Below, in pieces: positions 1 through 14,700 of a stretch of 64,000 nt of DNA (positions within the stretch are counted from its first letter, which is position 1; the number at the start of each line of letters is the position of its first letter). Below the pieces are notes generated by a model, which saw nothing but the letters and a program-made list of their open reading frames with translations, searched no databases and was not told the origin of the DNA. This stretch comes from Aphrophora alni (Eukaryota; Arthropoda; Insecta; Hemiptera; Aphrophoridae), in assembly GCA_963513935.1 (NCBI GenBank), contig OY740768.1, positions 43,642,368-43,706,367 of the forward strand, read 5' to 3'. The position numbers and the translations under genes were made by a program.

Positions 1-644
<644 letters not shown>

Positions 645-1462
645 CGGTAAATGTCCAGTTGATAGGCTACCCCTTTGCGATTTAATATAGAAATTTTATG
701 AAATCGTATTTTACATAGCTCATTATGAAACAACTGGATCATCCATAAGTTGGGAAGTTCATTTTCAAGTATGAAAATCCATTATTTCTGTCTAAAAAAC
801 CAATTTAAAAGAGTGCATTCACTAATCAGAATGCAAGATGAAGATGAGCCTATGTGTCTAGGTTTCATAAGTCATGAATAACTAATAGAGTAGCGTGTCG
901 TTAAAAGTGTCTTAATAGTTTACATACCTCATTATGAAACTATTGGATCATCCTTAAGCCGGGAAAACCACTTTCAAGTATGTAGTTCCATTATTTCTGT
1001 TTTAAAATAACCAATTTAAAAGTATGCATTCAATGATAAGAATGCATGATGTGGATGAGCCTATGAGTCTAGGTTTCATAAGACAAGAATATCGTGCCGT
1101 TATAAGTGTCTTAAAACAGATATGTATTATTACACTATATAATTTCAGAAATAATCATAATTACCTATCCGAATCTATTTGCTTTGTGCGGATGAACATA
1201 AACATCAAGTGATGGGACACTCAATATATTCGCAATCATTGCCCATATGAATTACCATAAACAGATACCTTAACCTAATAAGGCTAGGATTTTGTATGTT
1301 TAAAATGCTCATTTTAGATAGAAATAGTCGATTTTCATACTTAAAAAGGGTGTCCCCAGCTTAAGGATGATCCAATTGTTTAATAATGAGATATATGTAA
1401 AACATGATTTCATGATATTTCTATATTAAATCACAAAGAGATATCAACTGGATACTTAGCCT
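645..1462. mobile_element. MITE-like element with about 150-bp inverted repeats and an internal direct duplication
   Basis: The left arm (about 645-805) is the reverse complement of the right arm (about 1312-1462); both contain TTTAATATAGAAAT-type sequence beside a GGATCATCC motif. Inside, a unit starting CTCATTATGAAAC is duplicated in direct orientation (719-918 and 929-1117). No transposase frame is present. The class is unknown. Confidence 0.7.
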
Positions 1463-2211
1463 TCAATCTAGATCTCTGATCAAAAATTGACTTTGTGTTT
1501 GTCTGCAATGGACATTTAAAATGAGGATCAATTTTAAACTCTTCAAACTTTTTTTATGTTCCTTCTTTACAAGCCCTACCTCAAAGAGAGGATGGGGTAG
1601 GGCTATCTAATTTACTATTTTAACTTGTGACACATTTCTAACTATAAAAAACAAACACAAAATTTGGTATGTTTATTAAAAAAAAATTAATTGAGATGAG
1701 TTGTGCATTAGTTTCGAATCATGCTAGCCTATGTAATGTAAGATTGTAGGGTAACCTAAAAATAATAATAAATGTGTAAACAAATTTTAATTTGAAATTT
1801 GGAAGTAATTTTTACAAATACACCGATAATGTATTTCTTGCATACATACAAATTATATTAACCTAGCATTTTATAAACAATTACCAAGGAATAATTTGTG
1901 ATAAAAAACATATTTATTATTAAGTGATAAAACATTTTAATTGTGAATTTTATCTAACATTAATAGTTTCCAAAAAATTGATATTAATGCTTATATTCAC
2001 CTTCTAAAGATATGTTTTGAACCAGGCTAGCCAATAATCTGAGATAGGAGAAAGAAGTTTTGTGTAGAAACCCTTTATTGTGTAATATTGTAATTTAATT
2101 AAGGAAGGGTCTTATACATTTGATTTACAATTGCATTTAGTTATTTATCATAGTTAAATAATATAACTTAAACTGTATTTCTAAGAATAGTTTAAAATCT
2201 CTTTTTTTCAG

Positions 2212-2852
2212 TCAAGATCTAACAGTATATTATCAGACACATCAGCACCATTAAATTCAGATACATCCAAATCTCCAAGTAGAATAGTTGCAACAGTTCT
2301 TCCATTCACAGATCTTTCCCCTAATCACGAAAAAGATACACAAGAAGAATATCCTATAAAAAAACTGTTAAAGGATGTAGACTGTTTACAAGAGAGTGGA
2401 ATTTTTGAAGGTTCAAGTGATTTGGTTACACAAGGAACACAAACTGACTGGACAGCAGATAAATTTTCAAGTCCACCAGGAGATCTAGGAGCAGAGATAA
2501 GGAAGTTAACACAGATAAGAGAACGGATTGAAGAACAAGGTGGAAATAAGAAGTTACTCAAGGTTCCTGGAAGCTGTGATGATGAAATCAACACACATGC
2601 TACATTAAAAGAATTGTTATTTTATAGAGAAAGGCTTGAAATTTTAGAAAATAAAGTAGCTATTTATGAAAGCAGTGGTGATGAACAATCCAAACTTTTA
2701 GCCACTAGATTAGAACGTGAGGTACTTCTAGCTGCTCAGGTTGAATTTTTAAAAAGTACTGTTCAAAGATTGCATGAAGAAAACAGGCAGTTAGAAGAGG
2801 AAAAGTGTGAGTACGAAGAAGCGGAAAATGATACGAGGCTTCGCTGTCAAAA
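2212..2852 (+). CDS. Exon a: low-complexity N-terminal part and start of coiled coil
   Basis: A polypyrimidine tract and AG precede 2212, and a GTAAGT donor follows 2852; 641 nt, ending in phase 2. The first 70 or so codons are Ser/Thr/Pro-rich, followed by GTQTDW (TQT at 2437-2445), a possible dynein light chain LC8 anchor. From about codon 130 it turns into heptads rich in Leu, Glu, Lys and Arg (coiled coil). No credible start codon context was found, so this is probably an internal exon with the initiator upstream. The minus-strand frame opposite it is a shadow. Confidence 0.8.
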
Positions 2853-5800
2853 GTAAGTTCTCAAAGAATGTTTATATTTTTTAATTATAAAATTATTATT
2901 TGTTTTTTATCTAAAGTATAGAAAGTGTTTCTTGTTATTGATATTGTTTATGAGGTTTTTCCCATCATGTTTTATTTAGTTTTAGTTATTTTTACTGCTT
3001 AGGCTCAACTCTCCTTTCTAGTTAGAAGTTATATTTTTAATTTCCATAATGGTTCTATGCTACTTGACCATGTTAGCGTTTTTCACTTTTCTCATGTTCT
3101 TAGTATATCACTAGATAATGGGAGTTATTTTATATTCTCGAAACATTATCTATTAGTTGTTATATATAAAAATGATGACAAATAAATGTCTGCTAAACTA
3201 TATCAATAATATGATGAATCCATCACTATCCAATACTTTTAAAATTAAAATTACATATATTCAATAAACTTAGTATGATACTTGGGTTATAAGTTTGAAT
3301 TCAACTATATGTTTGAATCAATTTGATTTATACATTAACATTAATATTTAAATAGATGGTTAAGAAGTATATGTCTTTTTTAACATTTTTTTTCTATCAA
3401 AATGACTTGAAAATTTTATACTTTAGGCTAATTTATTAAGTAATTCGAAATATCTACCTATTACTTAGAACAACAAGAATGTAGAAATTTTATGGATTCC
3501 ATTTACCTTTTTAAAAACCTTACTTATGAGGAAAACCTTACTTCATTAGTTAGAAAGAAGTTATTGTGACCTTGAAGATAAGAATGATGAAGTCAACATT
3601 TATATAAGGTTAGAAAATTTAAGTAATTTTGTTATTTGCTGAAGATAATGAATTCTGGATTTTGTTTGGTTTATGTTCCATTGACAATATTTTACAGTGA
3701 AAATAACAGTAGAAATTCAGAAGTAGCAAGACTTGATCTATTACCAATTTCTAATAATTTTTTTATAATATTGTGTAAAATTTCAAACTATCATTATAAC
3801 AAAACAACCTTGTATGTTTCTTAGAAGGGGGTCAAATTCACTCTATATCTTTGGTGATCTATATCAGACTCTAGTCTTGGTTTATATGTACTGAAGTAGC
3901 TAAAATTAATGAACAATAGTTTTATTTGTCTGCAACTTCCATTTTTGAAAATCTTGAGTTTATTAAAAGGTTTTTGTTATTTTGTATTTAAGAGCTATAT
4001 ATCAAACTTGATATATTTGTCATTGAGTGTTGTCATCTTAGCAATTTCTACAAAATAACCCCAAAAGGGTAAAAGTAAAAAAAAAAAAAAAAAAGTTTTG
4101 AAAATTTGTTGTTGAATTCTTGTTAATCAATTTGACTAGTTTGGAAACTGATTCAATGGTTTGGGTACGATAATTACTGAGTTGGTTTTGATTGGATAAA
4201 AGTGGTTTTGATGGGTTACTATTTAAAAGTGACATAAAAAAGAAGATTAAATTAATATAGTCTTAGGCGTATGTCTATAAACTTTATTTCTAGTCCTCTT
4301 TTATTAAAATATATCATTAATATTACATATTATAAATATGAATTTGAATGATCGCTATACTCTTGTTCTGAAGGTACTAATATATACATAAATACACATA
4401 ATACAATACACCTAAAAAAGACACATTATATAATATAATATATAAATTGTGGCAAATCAATCTTCCAAATGAGACCTATTGAATAAACTATTTTTACGAA
4501 GGAAAAGAATATAAAACAATATTTAAACTATATTTTATGACACATTCTGTTGTCTATTATGTGTATTCTTCTTAATAACATGGAATTAAGACATGCTCTA
4601 CCTGATTGATTTAGTACCCTCTTTCATATTAAAGCAAAATATATCACGTTTTGTATGAAAATTAATTTCCAAAATCATCATAAATTGGGGAAACCCCTAT
4701 TAAAATGCTATTTACTTTAGAAATTTTGTTCATCTAAAGAGTTTGAGTGATTTTACATATCAATTATTCTATGAAATTGGTAAAATCAAATAATAATTTC
4801 CATTGGTGAATTAAAAATATATAATAATTATCTACAAAATAAAGTTTTGATTTTTACTTTTGTCTGCTTAATTTGATTGTTAAAATAATGCATAATAAAA
4901 TTATAACTCTTGGACAATTGGCTAAATATATTTCTATGTGTTAAAAAAACTATTCAAATTCAATAAAAATTGTGCAAATCATTAGCATCATATTTGCATT
5001 CTTTAATATATAATTGGAAATAATAACAATGTTCGTTGCAAATCAGACAAAAGTTGCAAGTACATTGAGATTATTAGGGGGTTTCAGCGACCAAGCTCCG
5101 AGTTCCAGTCTGGTAAGGCATCTTTGTACATTGATGACTCCATTTGAATTTTCATGATTTGATACTTGATTAGGACTTCTCCATTTTCAAGTTCTTGTAT
5201 TGAAAATAGCACTACACTTTAGTGCTATTTTTAATTTTAAAATGCAATAAAAATTTTATATTCCAACAGTATTACATTAAATTTGGATAAATTCTGAAAA
5301 GAATGGTAACAAACAAATATAAAGGAATTAAAAAAAACCTGGTATTATATAAAAAAGTGAAAAAAAAATAAATTAATAACTATGACTTTTATGATATTTT
5401 TAGATTATATTTTAAAACATAATAAAAATTTGAAATTTCAAAAGCATCACATTAAAGCTGGATAAATTTTGAAAAGAATATATGTTGATTTTAAAAGAAA
5501 CCCGGTATAATGCGTTCCATGAAAACATCATACAAAATGTGATATTTTTGCTTATTTGTTACATATATAGAGAGAGAGCTGTAGATGTACAAACTTTCCC
5601 AAATACACATGAAACATATGAAAATTTATAGAACATGTACAAATTTAGACCATCTTTCAAAACGTGTTTCATTGATCATGAATTGATTACACTTCATACT
5701 TCATGTATGCAAGCTATATCATCCTCTCTCAGCAGTTAAAAAAATAAAATCAATAATAATAATAATATTTTTATAATATTAATTAGTTAATAAAAATAAA

Positions 5801-8677
5801 TATCCCTGTTTTAAAATTTTAAGTACCAGTAATTATTTATTATGATTTCCAAAATTAAATTTCCGAAAGTGATAAGTATATGGTAAATATAAGATTTATT
5901 TACCATTATTTTAAACTTTATCTTTACTTTCAGACTGGAAGTAAAACTAAGTGCACTTGGTGAGAAGAAGAGTGATCTTCAAGTACAACTTCAACAAAAC
6001 GCAAGAACAATGTCAAACTTAAGAAGCACACTATCTGAGGAAGAACGGAAAAAGATAGAAGCAAAGCAACGATTAGCAAGACTAGAAAATGCTTTGAGTC
6101 GGCTAGAGCAACAAAACTTTGAATTGGAAGAAAGAGAAATGGAGGTTCGATGCAAATTGCAGGTCTTAGAGGTAACTCTACCTGCATTAATGGTGTGGTT
6201 TTTATGGAAAATGTTAAATTCTGTACGTCCATATGTAAAGACAACAATAACTGGAACAACAATCGCATTGAAAGAAATAGCTGACACATCAACAGCATAT
6301 ACAACAGAAGTTGAAATATCTGGAAAAGATAAACGAAATCATCTTAAAGATAGATTGAGGATGTTGGAGCTACAGTTGGAAATGGAGAGTTCTCAATTAT
6401 ATCAATCTAAAAATTCAGAACAAGCATTAAGATATAGACTTGAAGAATTAGAGAGTATAATAAAATTGAAGGACGACCTGAAAATTGAAAAAGATGTCAA
6501 ATTAAATTTAGAAACTGTAACTAAAGCAAAGGAATTGGAGAAAAAATGTAATGAGCTAGAAAATAAAATTAAAGAATATGAATCTAAAGAAGAAGAATAC
6601 ACATCCGCTGTACAAGATGTTGATCAATTTTGGGCTAAAGAAAAGGCAGAGTTAATAGATAAAATTGAAAACCTTGAAGAAAGATTGATGAATAAGGATA
6701 AAGAATTTGACAGATTTGGAACTCATGCAAAAAAATTAACCATTAGTCAAGAAATTGAGACTGAGTTACAAGAACATATTCAACAATTACATCAAGAAAT
6801 GTCTGAACTCAAAGAGAAGCTAGTTCAGCGGGAAAAGGAAAATAAGTTGAAAGTAGAAGATGAAAAACGATTATGGAAGGATTTGAATGATGCTGTTGAA
6901 CAGATAGATTATTTTAAAACAAATATTGAAGTTGCTTTAAAAGAAGAGATCAAACAGTTGAAGAAGAAAAATAAATACCTAAGTGAACAACTTGATATAA
7001 CTAGTCAGGCAGAACAGGAAGATAGAGATTCTCAGATGGCAACAGTAAGTGGATTTACATAAATTAATAAAATGTTATCTTTAAAAAAATTAAACATTTC
7101 AGATACTGATTTTAAAAATCATAGTTTTTTAGTGTAATGAGGATTAAACAAATAATAGAACTTTATTTTTAATGGTCAGTTCTCTCTCGTATAAAAATTT
7201 ATTTCAAATTTGTCTTTGTCATGTATAAAATATAGTTGTAAAAATTAATATTGTAGCTATGGTTAATTAATTTTTTCACTAATTTCGTTACATCTTCTGT
7301 TTAACCTACTTAGAAAAACCTATTGAAATTATACCTGGCAGAATTCTTCTTTAACCTGGTTTAGTTTAGTTATTTTTCTCTTTTTCAGGAATTTATTATG
7401 TTCTAGAAAATCTATCAGAAATGTAAATTTGATTTCATATTTATTTTTTAATTTTGCAGTTTTTTCCCAAGTGTAAGAAAGTGTTGAGATCATATTTTTA
7501 ATATTTAAAAATCTTCAGTTTCTTTAGTCGAACATATTTTGACCATTTTTAGAAATGATGTTTGCCTGTAGCATTTATGTCTTGTATTATCTAAAGTTTA
7601 GCACGGATATTTTGAAGCATTATGTGGGGGTAGATATTACATGAAATGATTATTCAAAAAATTGTCTTTTAGTGGTAATCATTTAAAGTTGGAGGAATGA
7701 AATTGGAGTGTATGTCAAGAGTACTTGATCCGAATCTTTCAAAATTCAAATCTTTAAAAAATTCAAGATATCCTATAATGATATCTTTTTAAATAGGCAA
7801 ATTCTAATAATTTTTTTTATAATCTACTCTCAATAATTATTAGACTTTGAATCATTGTTTACAATAAAGGCTTGAGTGAAGAAATATAAAATATTAAAAG
7901 TTTTACAAAATGTATGTTTTTCTATGCAACAAATGAGAATTGACATGTATGATCTTGTAAGTCCTATTCTAAGTTATTGTTATATAAATACAATATAAGA
8001 TTGTTGGTAAATTCATTCAGGATATTTTAAATCAAGTTCAAAGTAAAAAATATCTTGACATCACTGGTTATAAATATTACAACAAACTTTCATTCATGAG
8101 TAAATAATTATTAATGTTATTGTTTCTAGATAAAAGATTTAAGAACAAGTCTGCGTCAAAAGAGCAAAGACCTTGATGAGAATGAAGTAAATATTAGCGA
8201 ACTAAGGGAAGAAGTACTTACATTAGAAGTAAGTCAATATATTATGTAATTAACTTTATTGCATGCTTTTTTAACTTGTTGAGTCCAAATCAACACACTT
8301 TGTTTTTGGATTTGTTATTTCTAACTGCCACCAGCATCAATCAATATACCCCACTTAAAAATAAATGGTCAAAAAGCATTGCATAAACTTTCTCATACCA
8401 ATATTATGTAAACAGAAAAACTATTTATCATAGATTGACAGTGAGTATATTTTGTTAGTTATCAATTCACTTATGTACCATAATTTATATTTATATGCAT
8501 ATTTGCACAATGGTTAGGATCATAAACTTTGTTTGGTAACATTTGATCATAATTTTGTTATTACAGCTTTGACTATAAAATATTAAATTTTCTAACATTA
8601 TGCTCATTTAAAATTTTTTCCCCAAAACTTCTGACTTGTATTTCATTCCGATAGTTTGGTTCTACATTAAAAAAAAA

Positions 8678-8718
<41 letters not shown>

Positions 8719-11700
8719 TACAATAGTTAAAGCCATTATTGTGAAAATTTTAATTTTGAGCTCTTGTCTTTTGGTGCTTTTGACCAAATTTTAACTTATA
8801 TAAAAACTGAAAAAAAAATCAGATAATTTGGCCATCTTATTTCTACATAACTAAATCTGTTAACATAGGTCAATCTGTTTGGGCTTGGTCTCGGATGACT
8901 TCTAAACAAATAATTATGTAAAATAATTATTATCTTCCTAAAATTGTAATTATTACTTCAGGAAATTCCCATTAGTTATCTTTTATAAATTCTAAAATAA
9001 AATTTAGAGAGGTTTTTTTATATCAATAAATATGTTTAATATATTTATTATGTTTCCAAAAATCACAAGAAATTCATATTAACTATATGTTATAAATTTA
9101 ACACTATGACTAAAAGAGATAAATAAATTGTAAAGGTATTGTTTTGCGAGGTACAAACATGCAATCCTACACACAATTTTGAATCTACTGGTTTGGGTGA
9201 TACACATACTAATTGCTTGCTGTCAAAAGTAGGAGAAATAAAGAGCAGATGACACCTGTGGTGGATAAACCTGTGACTTTCTGTTTATCAAATGAATCAC
9301 TTGCTTTACTTTCCCATGCTCATCTGCTATTTGACATAAGAAATTTCACTTCAAAATTCAGTATCAATTTGTTTTATTCTTTAAAACACTTTATCTGTAC
9401 TGCTCATAGATGTGTGAAAGTAAAAACATTTATAGATTCACACTGAATCATCAAATTTCAAACTAAAAAGGTTTCACAATCAAAATATTCTAAATTTTAC
9501 CTCAACAAGTTTGGTTCTCAGGTTTGTCACCATTAAGGTATCAAGTTGATCAGATCATGTATAATATTTCAAAAATACAAGGTTGACTTTATTTTACTTA
9601 AAATGCCACACGTTGTGCGACAATTGTAATTCTCTACAACTTCTAAGAATGCTTTTACAAACAATTTTTCATTACAATATTGTGATACCATTGTATCATT
9701 TTCTAAACTTTATTTTTCATAAATACTCTTATTTTTACTTGTTCCTGCCTTCTAAATTCTTCTCTAATTTTACTCATAAACACTTCTTCACAACCTATTA
9801 TCTTATTTCTAACTTGTTTAGTTACTTTAAAATCTAACTATACTTCTTTATTATTTAGTCCCTTGTTTACAAAATTACTAACCTAAATTAGACTCATTCA
9901 CCCCACTATTACTTTTTTGTTCTATTTTTTCCTTAATATTACATAAACCATTGTTTACATGATCATTAATTTCCATAGCACAGTCATTCACACACACATT
10001 ACTCATTGTTTTTTCTAATTTATTCGACTTAACACGTATTCTTTCTTGAACATGATCCAATTATTCTGATATACTATCTGCCATTTCTTTATAACTCTCT
10101 CTAATTACTCTAGTTAAACCCTGTCCTAACTTTAAATTCTCTTCTTTTATCTCTACCCAATTCTTTTCAAATTTTTAATCAAAATTTTTATTCATTTCTT
10201 CTTTTAGATTTAAATTACATTGTTTTAATTCTATACTACTTTGTTCAAATTTCTTATTCATATCTACATTATTTTGTTCTAATTTATTGTTCATATCTTT
10301 TAACTCTACAATATTTTGTTCAAATTTTTCTGTCATATCTAAATTATCCTGTTTTAATTCTTGTTTACATTGTTTTAATTCTACTCTATTCTGTTCAATT
10401 TTCTTAACTTTATTATCTAACTTTATATTATTTTCTTCACAATATTTATCCACAATTCATTCCTTGTCTATATTCTCTCGTCTACTTGTTTCTATTATTA
10501 ATTCGAACATTTGCCATATCTTCTCACCAAAACCTAATTGTTTATTGTCACTTAAACTTTGCATTTTCTTCACAGCCTCACTCATTCGATTATTATTTAT
10601 TATATTTTCCATTTTGATTTTGTTTAGATTTCAATTTAAACTTTAAATTAAATATTTTAAACTATTTTTTGTCAGTGATTTAAAAGTTTGAAAAAGAATT
10701 ATCCTTATTACTCATATTCATATTCTTATAATGCTCTTTTACCTTGTAAATAACTCTAGACTTCCAACCAATATCCCACTGTTTTTCGACTTTTGTTTAT
10801 ATATAATATAATTCTCTAGATATAAACAAATTGCCACAAAGTTAGTGCGACAATTGTAATATTTCAAAAACACAAGGTTGACTTTATTTTACTTAAAATG
10901 CCCCATGTTGGGCGCCAATTGTAATTATTCAAAAATAAGAAGGTTTGTGATTTTAATAATATATAAAAATAGAAGCTGATAGAATATAAATATATTCTAA
11001 ATATATAATAGAAGCTGATAGAAAATAGAAGCTGATACTAGTTGGGCGCTATTGTTATTTGTTAATTACAAAAATAAAATAAAATAAAAATATAAAAAAT
11101 AAAAGTTAAGTTCAAAAATTTTAGTTTAGAATTTAAATATATTAAATTTAAAATCTTCAGGGTCATAGATTCTTTAATAGTGTACTCAGTAGGATATTAG
11201 AGTAAAAGAAAAGTAGTCCTTTTTGTTCTGAAATAGCACATAATATTTATTAGACAAATTTAAGACACATCTACATAAATATATATATATATAATGGAGC
11301 ATTCATATGCAATATCTTATCTTAGTACATCCTAACAATTATTTAATCATTCAAATAATAATAATATTAAAAAGTCAAACTAAATTTAATTACTGAATTT
11401 AGATTTTAGTTGCAACTCAAAAATTTGAATAGGCTTAAAATTTATTTAAATGAAATTTATATAGCTGAGAATTATAATCTGTGAAAATAGATCATGTTCC
11501 ATTAATTTAGCTATTAGAGAAAGACTTTATTTTAATATGTTTTATCCTTTTGAATACAAGACATAGTCTTATATATTAAAACTTAAATTGTCTAAACAAA
11601 CTTATAACCTAACATTGAAATATTTAAATTCAGATACAAACATAATTTTAGAAATGAAAGTCTGACGTGGATACCAATCACGTTGGTTTTTAGTTAAAAG

Positions 11701-14700
11701 CACATTTACTCAAAGATGGTTCGCTGGAACTGCCTACAGCCTCGTGGAAGTCGCACTGTCCCTTGTTCAGATGCTGACGTCTTCAAATCACCTTTTCGTT
11801 TTATAAAGTTCATTTCTATTGTTCATGTAACAAATAATTTTTAATGTTTTAACTTAAACTGTTCTATTCTTCTTTCTTTTAAAACATAACGGTTTTGTCT
11901 ATATTTCCTGATTCGATTATATCACTTCTTATCGAACACGTGGAAACTATTGTTCTCACCATTTTTTACAAAAGTTCATGTATTAGATCAAAACATATAA
12001 TGCTTTGATCATGATTAGTTTAATTTATAGTCTTAGGAACACTCTTTTCCCTCCGCAAAACCTTTATACTGAAAAATGCAAACTGATGTAAAAAGCACAT
12101 GGCTTGATATCGTTAATTCTGTACAATTAAATTGTCATTTGCAATTTCTTAATAAAACTGTTTTATACACTCCGCTCTACAAACCACGTTCTTGAACAAA
12201 CAACTCGTCATTGTTTTATTATAACATTTTACAAGTTCACAATTTTACTTTGTTTCTTCTTTTTGACCAACTCAATATCTAAAACGACCTATCCCGCTAA
12301 GCACTGTCCATCGACTGACCGATTGAAACAAAACCGTTCCGCTTGCTTGGCAACAAGCGTCTTGTCTATTGTCCACCAATTAATTACATTTTCACTTCTG
12401 AATTGTTAGGTTTACACTAATTCTAATGATATTTATACACAGGTACATTTCTCTGACTATTTTTTATTATTCACCTTGTTTTCAAATTTTGTCTCTTTCA
12501 AGTTATTAATGTTAATTAGACGAACTACTTGTTCTAGCGCATCCCCCTTTCTTCTTTTTCATCTCGACCAATTACGTGCAAGTTCAAAGATTCTTGCGCT
12601 TTGCGCTAAATTCAAATTCAAATATGTACAATATTACACATGAAACCAAAAGGTACAGAAAATAAACAAGTTTTTGTACAATACCTATAAAGTAATTGTT
12701 ATAACCAGTTTCAATATAACCATACCCCTTTTGTTTTTTACCTGTAATCGACGCAGTAGTCGATCTCCACCCAGGTATGCTCGAAAATGTGTACTAATAG
12801 TTGCTATGGTAGCAACGATTCTCTCTCTTTAAGATTTCTCAGCAAAACAATGTTCTTACTTATCCCCAGAAGGAAGAGTACATGGGGTCAGATTGGGGTT
12901 TCTTGGCCACAAAATAGGGCATTGAGACTGTAATGTAATGAGGTTCAATCTTACTGAAAAATGGCACTTATTTCCTTTTTTCTTTCTATGTTATCAATTT
13001 GTGAGAAAAACTGTAACCACTGATTTAAATTGAAACAGCCATAAAACATAGTCGCTTTTTGTTGTACAATCGTTATTACTGCCGATCTTTGAGGCATGAA
13101 CCATGCGCAGCACATTGAAGGTCATCATGGTGACCTATAAAAAAAACTCCTTTATAAACAGTTATCATTGCAATGAAGAAGATTGGTTAATAATTCCTCA
13201 TACCATTTACAATTGAAATCACTGACAGCTTTTTCGATGAAATGAAAACCTACTATATCTGTAACATATACTAATTCTGCCTAAAGTTACATTGTTGAGT
13301 GTAGTCTTCTACAATGTGGTGATAATAAGATAAAATTTGTTATTTATAGATTGAAAAATATTCAAAAAGATTACCAATTTCTGTTGTTTTTTTTACTTTC
13401 TCACATATACATAAAATAGTGTATAGTACAAAGTTATGTAATGTTACAAGAAATTGAAATCAAGTTTGTTGCAAATATGTCTGTTTTTAGGTCGCCTGAG
13501 TAAAAAAAGTAGTTTTTGGTTTTTGGTAGTGGTTTTACTCTACAGTCCAAGACCTTGTTTTATCTTGATTTGTTTTAATAAACTTTGGTATATGGATATA
13601 ATTTGTCTTTATCTTGAGATAGTTTTCTCTTTTGTTGATATGTTAACTATAAATATTTAGGATTAACTGTCATAAGGAAAAAAACAAAATTATGAATTTG
13701 TCGAATTAGGGATGATTTTGATCAAATTTTTCTCAATTGTAACCAAGCGGCAAAAGATCGCTAGGTCGACGCCGGTGAGGCCTCTGAAGGAGGCTTTCAC
13801 AGCCCAGAACGGAAAAAATTGTAACCAAAAATTCCTTTTTGTGAGTTATCAGTTAAAAACAAACAAAAATCAGCCTACGGGATATTATTAAAAACATAAT
13901 TTCTCCAACTGATTTCATTCAAATTTTAGTAAAATGTGGAGAATAACGACTTATGTGCAACAGTTTAAGTAATAATATACATTAATAACTGGCAAAAAAC
14001 AAAAATGTTCCTTGACAACAGTCATTAAAAGCTCGATTTTAATCCAATACAATTTACACTGAGGTTGACCTTTTTAGTGAAAAATATTTTAGGTCGTAGG
14101 ACTCGCTGTAACAACTGTTGCAATAGATATTTTCCAATATAGAAATCAACTAACAACAGTGTATTATATTTAGCAACTATTGATGTTTTGCAGATTTGTG
14201 ATATAATTTGTTTATTTTCAGAAAGCCTTGATCGATCTGCGAAAAGAATTGGAAAGGGAACGCAATGAGAAAGAAGTTTATCTTATACAAGTGGGTGCGG
14301 AATTGGCAGCTAAAGATGAAGAGATTAAAAGACTTAGATTTGAATTGTCTCAAGGACAGATGGAATCTCTCGCAGAATCTATGCCTAGAGACAAAGATCA
14401 TGTACTTAGATCTAAATACATTGCTGATGAAGATCAGAGTGGTCCGGTGTTGGGGACTGAACACCAAGTTGACCTTGCTTCAACGATGGATGTTACAGCT
14501 TCCAGATCTCCACCCACAATACCATATGTGCCGGTAAAATTTATTTTATATATTTCCAAATTTAGTGAATTATAATTTTATAAGACTATTGCACATGTGC
14601 ATACTTTACATAATTAACAAGACAGACGTGTAATACAACTGGTGAGACTATACTGTAGTTTTAAAATGTTAATTAATTCCCATTAATTTTATATTTTTTG

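Larger units (their letters stand above)
9560..12638 (-). mobile_element. Internally deleted gypsy-type LTR retrotransposon (TSD CATG)
   Basis: CATG at 9556-9559 and 12639-12642 flanks the unit, as expected of a 4-bp target duplication. The element lies on the minus strand: a full 5' LTR (12638 down to 10855), a short leader, a broken gag (about 10612-9880), then a deletion, leaving only about 70 bp of the 3' LTR (9560 to about 9630). The LTR matches those at 41887-43581 and 51117-53478. Polymerase, integrase and most of the 3' LTR are missing, so it cannot move on its own. Confidence 0.8.

Noticed and set aside
2325..2594. Open frame on the minus strand opposite exon a
   Set aside because: A shadow of the coding exon; it has no family features.
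5060..5130. tRNA-like or SINE-like GC-rich patch
   Set aside because: No cloverleaf could be drawn and no A-tail or duplication was found.
5930..6602. Minus-strand frames opposite exon b
   Set aside because: Leu/Ser-rich complements of a Glu/Lys-rich coiled coil, hence shadows.
9213..9446. 77-codon frame near the LTR relic
   Set aside because: No retroelement motif, and outside the CATG-bounded element.
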